A DNA stretch of 28,242 bases from Candolleomyces eurysporus (taxonomy: Eukaryota > Basidiomycota > Agaricomycetes > Agaricales > Psathyrellaceae). Of this stretch, positions 8,724 through 18,085 are shown piece after piece. The notes below the pieces were generated by a model. It saw only the letters and a program-made list of their open reading frames with translations. It ran no database searches and had not been told where the DNA came from. The position numbers and the translations under genes were made by a program. Each line of letters opens with the position of its first letter. Position 1 is the first letter of the stretch. The DNA is taken from positions 1-28,242 of the forward strand of contig JANBPK010001577.1 in assembly GCA_027579435.1 (NCBI GenBank), given 5' to 3'.

Positions 8724-9058
8724 AAGTCAATTTAGGACTCGAGTGTTGCGTCAGCGATGAACATAGGCTAGCTGACATGGAGCACATCAAACACGGGGGC
8801 ATGCCCCGGTTCGGCAGGGAAAACGAGTATATCATGATAATCTCCATCGATGTTTTTTTCTTCATACTGACAAGCTCTGACTTTTGCTTGACTTGCATCC
8901 CATCCCATGCACTCCATGTATCAGGGAGGAACTGGGTCAAGCTCAGGGCGATCAGTCGGCACCGAGATCTTTTGATTGGCGGGACGGGATGCACCGATGC
9001 CGCGCCGTTTCGATGACGAGTGCCAATTTGCTGCTGTCCATCAACTCCGGCTTCCTCG
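8724..9058. promoter_or_regulatory. Divergent intergenic region with an upstream ORF before MDM35
   Basis: This region lies between the minus-strand copy 4 and the plus-strand MDM35. A weak (10 of 15) leader-motif match sits at 8762-8776. An ATG at 9013 opens an 18-codon frame that ends at TAG 9067-9069, past the MDM35 ATG at 9059 and in another frame. If transcripts start upstream of 9013 this would be an overlapping uORF. Confidence 0.4.
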
Positions 9059-9422
9059 ATGGCCTCTAGTCTTTCTCCCGAATGCACGCCCCTCAAGACC
9101 TCCTACGACGTCTGCTTTAACTCGTGGTTCGAAGGCTATCTGGAGCCCGCAGTTTCTGCCCTGCAAACCGCCGACCGCGCAGCCTATGCAAAGGCCAATG
9201 CGGAGGAGTACGAGCTGAAATGCGGAAAGATATGGCAGGAGTATAAGGCTTGTGTTCATGTTCGTCTCCTTTTGCTATCTCTAGGGTATTATATGCTAAC
9301 CAGGACGCCATGTACAATAGAAGGCTATCAAGGACAACGGACTCGAGCCGGTCCTTCAGCAAGCCCGAGAAGAGCATCCCCTCGCAACGCCTCCTTCAAG
9401 TTCGGAGCACCGGAAAGCTTGA
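9059..9422 (+). CDS. MDM35: Mdm35/TRIAP1-like twin CX9C mitochondrial protein
   Basis: Two exons: 9059-9259 and 9321-9422, with a 61-nt intron (GTTCGT...CAATAG); 100 residues. Two CX9C motifs are exact (Cys9-Cys19 and Cys55-Cys65), the signature of oxidatively folded proteins of the mitochondrial intermembrane space. ECTPLKTSYDVCFNSWF and YKACV followed by KAIKDNGLEP match the TRIAP1/Mdm35 family. Members bind PRELI/Ups proteins, stabilise them and support phosphatidic acid transfer between mitochondrial membranes. Length is near the family norm, with a slightly longer loop between the two pairs. The ATG is fixed by homology just before SPECT. It is the only clearly conserved housekeeping gene in the left half of the window. 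A noncanonical donor is the one weak point of the model. Confidence 0.92.
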
Positions 9423-9984
9423 GTTTGGGGTGAATTGAGGAGAAGAATATGAGATAAACCCATAAACTATGGTCGACGGAGACTAGTGCGTCGTTCAGAT
9501 CTTGTCTTGCCATTCCGTTTCCTAATGACTCTGTCATCTTTGTCAGGGTTCTCCAATGCACTCACCCCCATTCATAACGATACCTCGTGCATTCTTACCT
9601 CGAGCATATAGAGCCGTTCACTAGGTGCAACAGCCGGACCCGAGGACGACTACAGCGTCACGCAAGCATCGAAGCTCCGTATGAACCCTTTCCTCACTGT
9701 GACACTGTATTTAGTAGATGTTCCTCGTTCACATTGAGGTTTCGTGGATACCGTCCGGCTGCTGATAGCCTCTCGCCATGTACACAAATCGCAGAATATG
9801 TATCTTCTCGAAACAATCCGTATGGCTGAAAAACGTCACCTCGCTTGCGTTCAAATTTCCTTCTCAATGCTGACACTACTCAAACGTCTACGGTGGTATG
9901 TCGCCTGTAGGGTCTTGGATCGCAACAAAATAGAACCTATCAAGGAGCCCGGTCGGTAGTCTCCGCTTCTCAATTATTATCGCT
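9423..9984. other. Intergenic, no gene recognised
   Basis: This is the 3' flank of MDM35. Frames of 60-80 codons occur on both strands without motifs. Nothing can be supported. Confidence 0.4.
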
Positions 9985-10810
9985 CCGTTTTCCTTCCTCT
10001 CTAAATTGCACCTCTACGACCCCAAGGTCCTCTCCAACCCTCACCACCGTCACCTTCAAACCACCGATCCACCAGCACGCCAATACGAAGTTGCCGGGTC
10101 AAGCATAGCACTCCCACCTATCGGCTCCCTCGACCCTCCGGGACAAGGGATGGAGGGTCTCCTGCTCGATGCGGAACAATGCGATCCAGATGCAGGTTCG
10201 CGGTTTCGAACGATGCCTACCCCGACAATATCTTCAAAGTGCAAACTGTGGGTTTTCGCGTTCTGCGCCATCCGCCTGTGAGCTTTGGAGGAAGCGGGGG
10301 AGGCTACCTAGAATCCGTATGCAAATGTCGTTCAAGGGGTACAGGGTTGCAGACGCATTGATATGATGAGGCGATTGATATGCTGGAGGAACTTTTTGCC
10401 TCCTTGTGCGTCGCTCTCTATTTTTTTCGCGTATGCGTCGCTGTTCAGATTTGTACTGGCGCTTAATGGCAGGCCGAGAACACTTCCAACAGTGTTAAGA
10501 CCCGCCACCCCACTTGACAAATACCTCGCCGTCGGTTATCTAAAGACCAGGTGAGTCTTTATTATCCTTGTGCTTTTTAGGAACCTATCGCTTAACCTCA
10601 CACGACCGTTTTCAGGTCCTCGCAATCGGCGGAGTCGCTCATACATACAGCGACATTGTTAAACATACCGACCTCGAAAACAATATCGCGGATACGCGTA
10701 CGGGGTGTACGAGGTTTTACCTGTGCATGTCGTCGCAGTACTGGACTTTGGACTCAGCAAAGATGATGACTATGGCAACGAACGATGACGACCGCGGTTG
10801 TGAAGACTAG
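9985..10810 (+). pseudogene. Decayed intron-containing gene, unrecognised
   Basis: Coding-like blocks follow one another in changing frames: PPIGSLDPPGQGMEGLLLDA (about 10118-10180), then YPDNIFKVQTVGFRVL (about 10217), then AIDMLEELFASL, FVLALNGRPRTLPTVLRP and LDKYLAVGYLKTR. Two well-formed introns join the later blocks in frame: 10406-10448 (GTGCGT, pyrimidine tract, TTCAG) and 10551-10615 (GTGAGT, CTTAAC branch site, TTCAG). The earlier blocks need frame changes near 10197 and a TGA near 10358 to be bypassed, by an unusual intron ending GATGAG or by mutation. It is therefore most likely a pseudogene. I do not recognise the family. Confidence 0.38.
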
Positions 10811-11297
10811 GATGACCTCAACCGTCGGGATTACGTCGAAGGTCTTCCTGATTCTCCTGAGTCGGAATTGGTTGGAATCTACGAAATAACGAGTCGACTC
10901 TTTGGCTAATTCGTTCGCTTCGGGACCGCAACTCCATCGTGAGTCCTGACAAGTTGAGGGTGTGGTGCGTGTAACACCTGATTCGAAAATCACCGCAATC
11001 TGACTGGCTTTTGGCGCTCCCCGTTTTATCTTCTCCATAATTTGCAGGCAAAATCGTACTGACCATGTACAAATACTCAACTCCCCCATCTTGTTTTAGA
11101 AAGGCCCACCTGGGCTTGCTCAGCTCACCGTCAAACCCGCGTTCCAAACTGACAAGGTCTATATGCATACTTCTTTACTTCTACATATACACCGTGGACT
11201 CGTCAAGTCGTCGTTCGAAATCAAGCTTCAGGCAAACATCTTCGTGCCTCCATGACTATACACCGTTCCTCCTCCTACGTCGTCAGTCTCTTCGAAT
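10811..11297 (+). other. Spacer with one coding-like block
   Basis: The plus frame 11100-11255 (51 codons, ending TGA) reads like real protein (GLAQLTVKPAFQTDKVYM, then SSFEIKLQANIFVPP) and follows an acceptor-like TTGTTTTAG. It may be the last exon of the decayed gene to its left. The rest of the interval shows nothing; overlapping minus-strand frames have no motifs. Confidence 0.3.
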
Positions 11298-11856
11298 CTA
11301 GCAAGTGACGCTCTGGACAGTCCAAGTGACACCGGACCAGGGGCCATCGAAGGTCTCTCCAACCCATCCAGTAACAACGGTGATGGCCTCGGCGGTGGTC
11401 AACGCATCAGCAGCGATGGTCTGCTCGACGGTGTACAAGCCAGCGTTGTCAGGGCCGGTAACGGTGCTGTTGCCGTTCTGTGGAAAGTTATTATGAGAAA
11501 ATTAGTTGCCATTCGCAATGACCGACACGATAGATGAGAGAGGAGACTAGAGTGAATGAATGAACGACGAACCCTAATGATTGTGGCAGGGGGAACGTGA
11601 TCGGCCAAGTTCCTTCCCAAAACTAATCGCAAAGGTAGAGGTCATTCATCACATATGAAAGCGAGGAATGAAAAGATGTACTGAAGTTCCACTCGCTGAA
11701 CAACAGGGCACTGGGATCAGGAGTGCCCGAAGGGTTGACAACGAATGTGCAAGCAGCCGCAGGAGCCTGGCGTTGCTCAAGGTTAATCGCAGAAGCACTC
11801 GCCAACGAGGCGGCGGCGAGAGCAGTAGCGACAATAGAAGAGAGCTTGAAAAGCAT
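11298..11856 (-). CDS. Small secreted protein, 134 residues, three exons
   Basis: Minus-strand exons: 11856-11682, 11622-11573 and 11477-11298, with introns 11681-11623 (GTACAT...GATTAG) and 11572-11478 (GTTCGT...CACAG). All junctions keep the frame, and the protein ends SVTC then TAG. Residues 1-23 are a signal peptide (LSSIVATALAAASLASASA). The mature part has only two cysteines (Cys36 and the C-terminal Cys134), which could form one disulfide, an N-G-N-S-T glycosylation sequon, and a Thr/Val/Trp-rich C-terminal half (VVTGWVGETFDGPWSG). It is predicted to be extracellular; no enzymatic motif is seen and I cannot name the family. A truncated duplicate lies at 13239-13376 with a similar promoter. 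It is not related to the two-exon family around it. Confidence 0.8.
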
Positions 11857-11949
11857 TGTTAAAAATGAGAAGTTTGGGTTTGGGTTTGAACTGAAATGCT
11901 GGAGTAGATGGGAGTTTGTTGTTGGATAGGTCAAAAAAACTGCTTGAGC

Positions 11950-11956
11950 TTTTATA
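11950..11956 (-). promoter_or_regulatory. TATA box of the 134-residue secreted protein
   Basis: TATAAAA on the minus strand, about 95-100 nt before the ATG at 11856. The surrounding sequence, including ACGAGTCAATTCTC upstream, is conserved before the truncated duplicate (ACGAGTCAATGCTC at about 13478-13491). Confidence 0.65.
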
Positions 11957-11989
11957 CCTTTCAAGGACGACTCTGTGGGCCAAGCTCTC

Positions 11990-13238
11990 CGATACAACGA
12001 GTCAATTCTCCAAGCACGAGGACTGATTCATGATAGTAACTTGGTGGCACATCAGGGATAGCCGAGGCTAGCAGAACGACGCGGGACAGACTGGCCGAAT
12101 CGTCTCACAATGGGGTCAAAGCTCCTTCGTAAACGGCAACGAGGGCGGAGTGAAATGAGGGTCAAGACGGAGTGACATGCGAACGTTCTCGAATTCTGAG
12201 CTCGACTTGTCGATTGGCCTTCAACGGTCACCGAATGTACAGCGGCCACAATTCCGTCTATCCCGGTGCTTCTGCGAGTGGCAACCAGTCATGATACTAC
12301 CACAAAGTACGACGCTCTCCACTCTTCACGGCCTTCAATGCACAGTGAACATCGAAAGTCACTAGAATGAGCTATGCTGTAAGTCACTTATCGGGTAATC
12401 AATGTCCTACAAGCGGCATCAGAGTGGCTGTAGACAATCTAGCTCCTTGATGCATCGCGGTACTTCTTGAAACGCCGTTTTGCCCTGCAGCGCTGCTCGG
12501 GAAGTCAAACCCGCCTTTATGGGTTGAGGGCAAGGCTAGGCCAGCTAAAATTTACCTCGAAAAGCGACCGTCCTTTCTGTTGCTCGCTCTGAAAGCCATA
12601 TTTTGTGCGGAAGACGATGAATGAATGTGAAATTATCTTTTACAGCTGGTGAGGGTAACTCGTGCAATGGCTGACTTGCACGTCCTGTACCAGAATATTT
12701 GATGCTTATCAGAGCTGCTAGACATCGTGATGGTCTCCCAAGCGTTGCCACATGATACACATGTATTAGCCCTTGGCGCGAAAGTGGGTAGACGCATGGA
12801 AACGAAACAAATTCGCAGACCCGAATCACCCGACGGCGTTCCCTGACCACGAAGATTCATGATGTTCGACGTTCCTTATTAGAACCCCAGGTAGGTATGT
12901 AGGCAGTACCACCCAACCTAGTGCCCATCCATCAACTACATTGTGTCTCGGAGCCACCGGCACGATTAACATTCAACGAAAGATGCTAGGTACCTCTCCA
13001 TGACCCAGTGCTCTATTTCATCCAATCAAAATTGATACTCCATTACATAGACTCCTTGCATACTTGAGTTCGCTGTTCCGATATACATTATTCTGGCAGA
13101 CGCCTATCATATTCTCAGACAATGTCACAACAGCTTTATCAGCGAGACCACTCCTTCTGGCATGTGCCAAGTTCCTTCAAGTCGCCTTCACTGGCTGCCG
13201 CCGGGGCTTGTTGGTAAAGATTCGGCTTTGCTGGAGAG
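11990..13238. other. Long spacer, no gene recognised
   Basis: Only short open frames, for example 12177-12365 plus and 12545-12860 minus in two overlapping frames. None has a domain, a signal peptide or a supported splice site. Confidence 0.4.
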
Positions 13239-13376
13239 TCAAGGCAGGAATTGACTCAAAAGGTCACATCCAGAGTGCCTTGGGATACCTGGTACCTGAC
13301 AGTTAGCGTAGGACGCCAGGGAGACGGTGGCGGCAAGAGTGGTAGCCACGATCGAAGAAAGCTTAAGCAGTCCCAT
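13239..13376 (-). pseudogene. Truncated duplicate of the 134-residue secreted protein
   Basis: The ATG at 13376 opens MGLLKLSSIVATTLAATVSL, nearly identical to the signal peptide of the gene at 11856 (MLFKLSSIVATALAAASL). After about residue 22 the homology stops, and an unrelated 23-codon tail (with NCQVPGIPRHSGC) ends at a stop at 13239. The mature domain and later exons are missing. The promoter is conserved with its own TATAAA. It could still yield a short secreted peptide, but it looks like an incomplete duplication. Confidence 0.65.
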
Positions 13377-13430
13377 TCTGATTTCGAACTTGGAATACGA
13401 AAGGGTGGCTTTTCTTACATTGAATAAACC

Positions 13431-13436
13431 TTTATA
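13431..13436 (-). promoter_or_regulatory. TATA box of the truncated duplicate
   Basis: TATAAA on the minus strand, 55-60 nt before the ATG at 13376. The flanks match the promoter at 11950-12020, notably GTATAAA followed upstream by the ACGAGTCAAT stretch. Confidence 0.55.
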
Positions 13437-13718
13437 CCTCTTAAGCATGACCCTGTGGATCTTTTTCTGTAGCAAAACGAGTCAATGCTCTGAGCGCACT
13501 CGTGAGCACACTCCGGTGTCCTGAGCGCCTGGCACCTTTTCTAGCATCTTGATTCTGCCACCTCATAGGAGTACTTCTTATTAGCGGGGATAGAAGGCTT
13601 CGGTGCCATTCACCCTGGCTCATGAAGGTGTAAGAGTCTACATTCGACCAGAAACATTCTCAAATCGTCTAGCTGCATGGAGAGGAGAGAGAAGAAGCCT
13701 GGAATTTGAGCGCGGGAA

Positions 13719-13762
13719 CATAGATCAGCTGTGGGAAGCTCAGACACTTGACCTTTATGCTA
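13719..13762 (-). repeat. Relic leader of the two-exon secreted family
   Basis: Minus strand: CACAGCTGATCTATG at 13733-13719 (13 of 15 to the leader motif), preceded by GCATAAAGGTCAAG in the place of the TATA box. The next ATG does not open a signal peptide, so only the leader survives. Confidence 0.45.
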
Positions 13763-13957
13763 ACTTCGCCCGTACTACACAGCAATGTCTTATGTGACGC
13801 ATCAGTGGCAAACTATAGATGTGCTAAATTTTTGTATCAGGTTACGAGCTTATACAACACGATTCCGATGTGTGTGACCTGGTACAGCCTGTATAGGAGT
13901 GGGACGATTGATGGAGTATGAGTACAAATCTCCTGTCTGAGAATGCACATCTTTCGG

Positions 13958-14300
13958 CCTGAAACACGCGCGTCAGTTTAGGTGTGTATTGTAGGATTTG
14001 GAGCTGGGATCTTGCTGTAGTTAGCTTGCTCTACGGCCTAAAACCCCAGGACACCGGCGTCCAGGAATTGGACCCAGATTTATGACTATGATCATGACCG
14101 TGCTGCGTGACGCTGAGAATGGGCTCATGCAATATCGCAGGCTTGAGCTTGGCTGACCGGTGTGGTTTGAATATTATAATTATGACCGTTCACAGAGTTC
14201 CTCAATCCATCGTGACCAAGCTTGAGATCTAATGCTGACTATTTTCGACACACTGGCGGCGCTCATCATCATTTACAAGGAGATCACAAACTTCTGACTG
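13958..14300 (+). repeat. Repeat A copy 2 with a weak repeat B
   Basis: 13958-14074 aligns with 1676-1795. After about 150 nt, TTTTCGACACACTGGCGGCG and CTCATCATCATTT recall repeat B at 2039-2060 (ATTCGACACTGACATCATC). The order A then B and the orientation are the same as at 1.7-2.1 kb. Confidence 0.5.
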
Positions 14301-15160
14301 ATGGTGATGTCGTCGATTAGGGACAACAAAGTTCTCTTCTTCTAATTTGGATGTTCGTTGCATGCAAGGAGTCCAGATAAGAAAATTGTTTAGCCTAACT
14401 ACGGGAGACCATGTTGCCTCTGTGACAGTCGTAGATGTCTGTCACCGAGGGAAGAGCGCTTCAGGCACAAGCTCAGGCGGAGAAATTATAAGTAGCTAAG
14501 GGAGCCTCACTTCATTACGCAAAGATGTTGACGGAAGTTGGCACGATGGATTCCATCACGCAGAAATTTGCGAATCCTACCATGAAAAACTGAGCCTACG
14601 ATCCTCACCCAATAAAGTCTCCCCTAGTAACCATCGACCATAGCGCAACGTTCATCTGGTCGCTGTTGCTTGACGCAACCCGGAGAATACAGAGTCAACC
14701 TTTTAATCGACCATCATGATGACACAGCTCAGAAGAGAAAAGTAGGCTGTGATTCCACTAAAGCAGCGCGAAATCTGACGCGATCTCGGCGGAATCAAAG
14801 TTATATTCTCTTTCGGGGCTGGGGAGACTGAAGCGGCGTAATGACAACCGTCGACCCGACGGCGATCAGGACCATGATCTTCTTTCTCAGATCTACATAT
14901 GCCCTGGACAGTTTAAAATAGATCAACGCCAGATAACCACCTTACGCCCTTTTCGATTTCCCAGACACGGATGGTCTGATGCTGCCACCTGCTAAGAGAA
15001 CTTGGTGTGATACAGTCAATGATCGTTGCGTACCATGATACCTTCTTTGTGCTCTGGGCACTACTTTGCCGTGTCCCTTCTGGTTTGCGATTGATGCATC
15101 GCGTATCCATACATATCATAATGTTAAAACAAATATCGCGTGAGAAGGAGATACAGCTGT
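14301..15160. other. Intergenic, no gene recognised
   Basis: No frame with a credible start and motif. Part of it overlaps a 101-codon minus-strand frame (14913-15218) that runs across the promoter of the next gene and is judged a chance frame. Confidence 0.4.
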
Positions 15161-15161
15161 A

Positions 15162-15209
15162 CATAAAGCTCAACCCTCTGGACGTGAGGCTCCTCACAGC
15201 TGGTCTGTG
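15162..15209 (+). promoter_or_regulatory. TATA-like box and exact leader motif of the 15265 gene
   Basis: CATAAAG at 15162-15168 lies about 98-103 nt before the ATG. An exact CACAGCTGGTCTGTG is at 15195-15209. The spacing equals that of the minus-strand copies at 2.6 and 5.75 kb. Confidence 0.6.
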
Positions 15210-15264
15210 TCCTGTCACTCAAAGCTCAACACTCAACTCTTCCCGTTGTCAAATTTTCGCAATC

Positions 15265-15560
15265 ATGCACTCTTCATTGATTCTTCCTTTGCTCATTTCG
15301 ACCACGCTCGTTTGCACACGTTTCACTCAAGCTATACCGGTTCCCTGCACCACTGTTGCCATGCAGGTATCGAAGAGCGGCTTTTCTGACGTCCGAGAGT
15401 CCCGGATTGCAATTGAACAAAGATCGGTAAGTACGCGATGCCTATACAATTCTTTCAGGCGTTGAGAACACCGACTGAAAAATATCTTGTGCTCTAGGAA
15501 GAATGGCACGATGGCTATATGACTCTGCCNATGGGACCCCACCAATCAGACCTTCAATGA
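15265..15560 (+). CDS. Small secreted protein, best preserved family copy
   Basis: Two exons: 15265-15426 (54 codons) and 15498-15560, with an intron of 71 nt (GTAAGT...GCTCTAG); 74 residues. The signal peptide covers about residues 1-23 (MHSSLILPLLISTTLVCTRF), followed by TQAIPVPCTT, which gives the family A-x-P-x-P. Exon 2 encodes EEWHDGYMTLPMGPHQSDLQ, matching copy 1 (DWQTGYSPPMTGQPY) in the Trp, the GY and the PM. The intron is in phase 0 in both. An N at 15530 falls in the third position of a proline codon and does not change the protein. There are two cysteines, one inside the signal peptide, no Kex2 KR site and no CaaX. It is predicted to be secreted; function unknown. Confidence 0.65.
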
Positions 15561-15779
15561 GAAACCAAGACGTTGTCTTGCTACTCGATCATCTCCATCG
15601 TCTCGGGGCTCTCGAGAGTGAAACCAATTGATAACTCAATAAAAGTAGGGCTAGTAGGGTGTCTACGAGGGTGTCTACGAAGTCCGTATACGTTTGGCTA
15701 GAAACGCACGCTATACAATCCATTGTCTTAAAAGTCTCCATGAACATGTTTTCAGGCGAAGAGTTTGCCAGCGTGTAGC

Positions 15780-15960
15780 ATATCAGAAACCGTCAGAACC
15801 CTCCTTGATCAAGATTTACTTGATTGCTGAGAGAGAGCGAATAGGTAGTCGGAGCACGACAACTGATTGCCATTTCCGAGGTTTTCATTATCATATCAAA
15901 GCGCTCAGTCATCCAGCTTGCCAAGGTCAAGTGCCCAACCTCTCATTCCAAAAATTTCGT
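15780..15960. repeat. Repeat B copy and upstream-element relic
   Basis: CCGTCAGAACCCTCCTTGAT at about 15790 resembles the upstream element of copies 1-3, and TCAGTCATCCAGCTTGCCAA at about 15903 belongs to repeat B. The two kinds of repeat stand side by side here without a gene between them. Confidence 0.4.
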
Positions 15961-18085
15961 AGCGTTGTCTAACTAGAGTATTGGTGCATCAGTGCATGTC
16001 ACAGTGGACCTTGGAGATGGTGAGATTCACCATGTTTTCCACCCTCCACACCGGTTGAATTGAGTGGGTACTGCGAGGGTAAGTACGTAAATTACTTTAC
16101 GATCAATCAATGCTATGCGAGCACAGTGGCTTCTGTGTGGTTCTCTGAAACGCTGGTCATTCAAAGACCTCCAAATGCAATTGAATTGCATCCTCTGAAA
16201 GCCATGTAGATGCGTGATTAGCCTCACAATCCAACGCCGATGGAAAATGTTAGATCTAGGCAGCAATGGAATTTTTGACCTGGAATCAAGTAGATATAAT
16301 CCTTGTTATGTCACACTAATCGAGGGCCCTATATGTGAAGTGTTGGTACCATACATTGTGTTATCTGCTGAGAACCATCGACAAGCACTAGACTACAAAG
16401 CGAGTAGGCACATGGATGGAGTTCCTTTAGGTCAGCGCGACAGTGCGACAGACATCTGAGCAACCTACAAGTGTAGTACTAATTGACATGGAATGCTAAA
16501 TTATCCAGCTTCGTTTTACGAAAATCCTATTTCTATCAATCACGATGCTCGTTCTCTAGCTTCGTCGTTCTCTCACTCCTCAGTCTGTTCTTTCCTGACC
16601 TCGACTAAAGTTCAGGTTGACTAAATCTTATAGTCTACCCAAGAGGTACGAAACCCAATAAACTACACAATGCGGGTCCTCGAGGCTTAATGTACTCTTG
16701 CCGGGCCGAAGGATCCATTGAGCTAGTTCAGACTCCGTGTGAATCTGGAGGGCCGGGTTTGGTTGCACGAAATAAGTCGGGGAGCCGGCAGACAGCGGCA
16801 AGAAATTTAAATAACGCCAAGGATGTATAGCCGGTGAGTTCCGATTTCTTGACTCTTTTCTCCACCTCTACAGTAGAGGAGCCAAGAGCAATTTGATCTG
16901 CTGGCCTCACTGGGTAGGATGAGGTTGGGTGGCTAGAACCCACCCTGCGTTCACGCGGAGTTTAAATCATCTTCAAATAAGGCTTGCACCGCTCGTATTG
17001 CGTACTGTGGTATAGTCTATAGTTTATCGCACTTCGTTCCTCCTGAAGAGACTCAATTCAAATAGCTCTGACCATGGCATGGGCAAGTGTTTAAATACAA
17101 ACGACCGGGTTTATGCTGCCTGAGGCCTGAGGCCGCACTGCAGAATTCATAGTAGACCAATCTCAATGAATGTATATTAGACAGACAAAAAGTGAGATGG
17201 AAAGGCTAAGAGATGGATGCTAGCATTGAGTCGACTCCGACATCATACAGCTCAGCCAATCGATATTTGCTTATCGGAGCACAGGCATCATGTGGGGAAG
17301 TGTAGTCACCTTAACCTTGACGGCATTGCTTCTTCGCCCGGGGGAATTTCAGGGCGAAAGCGATAGGCGGTGGTGACCCACTCGACCGATCTTTCAGACC
17401 TTGGCAAGCTTCCCTCGGGTATCGCAACTCCACGGGCGTAGCACACAAATCTCCCCTCCTTTGCCCTCGTGCCATGGGATAGGGAGTGGAAGTTCCATTT
17501 TAGTAGCCCTTTTCATGTCTGGCACGTCCTAATCCCTGAAATGGGGGAATACGATCCGGTTTAGAGCGAGCGCGTAGCACGTCCGGCGAAGGGCATCAGC
17601 TCAGATTGATTGCTTAGCGGTTGACACGTCTGAGGTGAGTGCCACAGTGTCGGCAGTCATGCACATAGGTCGTGAAGCAAGGGTCTTACATTCATACTTG
17701 TCCCGCAGGTAAGACGTCCGGCGTTCAAAGGGTTCTTGACGACTCCGAGCCAAATTTTGGCTGGTATATATGTCCGACGAGACGCATGACATCACAATGA
17801 AGAGTATTTATGACGAGTGTCCAGACAATTTCGAAGGGCTACGTTGACTCAGACGCACGGCAGTGACAGATACTGGTCAAGTAATTGGACCAGTGATCGC
17901 CTCCATTCCGCCGCTCGCACGATAAGATTAGATCTGCCCTTGTCATCCGGTTCATCGGCATTGACAACATACTTTGAAATGACCGTAGTAAACACAAAGG
18001 AAGGAAATCTGTTCAAGTGCCACAAACAACGGACAAATGTAAGCTTTAAAAGGGAAATCATCAGGTCGTGGAGCGGAAAGGTTGA
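15961..18085. other. Two-kilobase spacer, no gene recognised
   Basis: Open frames of 60-80 codons occur (16027-16266 minus, 16214-16459 plus, 16728-16943 minus, 17601-17795 minus). They lack motifs, start context or splice support. This is also the 3' flank of the GPI-anchored protein gene. Confidence 0.4.

Noticed and set aside
8620..9096. 158-codon minus-strand frame across copy 4 and the MDM35 start
   Set aside because: It covers the 5' end of the well-supported MDM35 gene and part of a family member in another frame; the coding look comes from those.
10754..11168. Two overlapping minus-strand frames of 111 and 116 codons
   Set aside because: Neither shows a motif, and they conflict with each other and with the coding-like plus-strand block at 11100-11255.
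11668..11929. Plus-strand frames opposite the 134-residue secreted protein
   Set aside because: Antisense shadows of exon 1; the minus-strand model has a signal peptide, three joined exons and a promoter.
15658..15680. Two direct copies of GGGTGTCTACGA
   Set aside because: Only two adjacent units; a trivial slippage duplication and not a repeat array.
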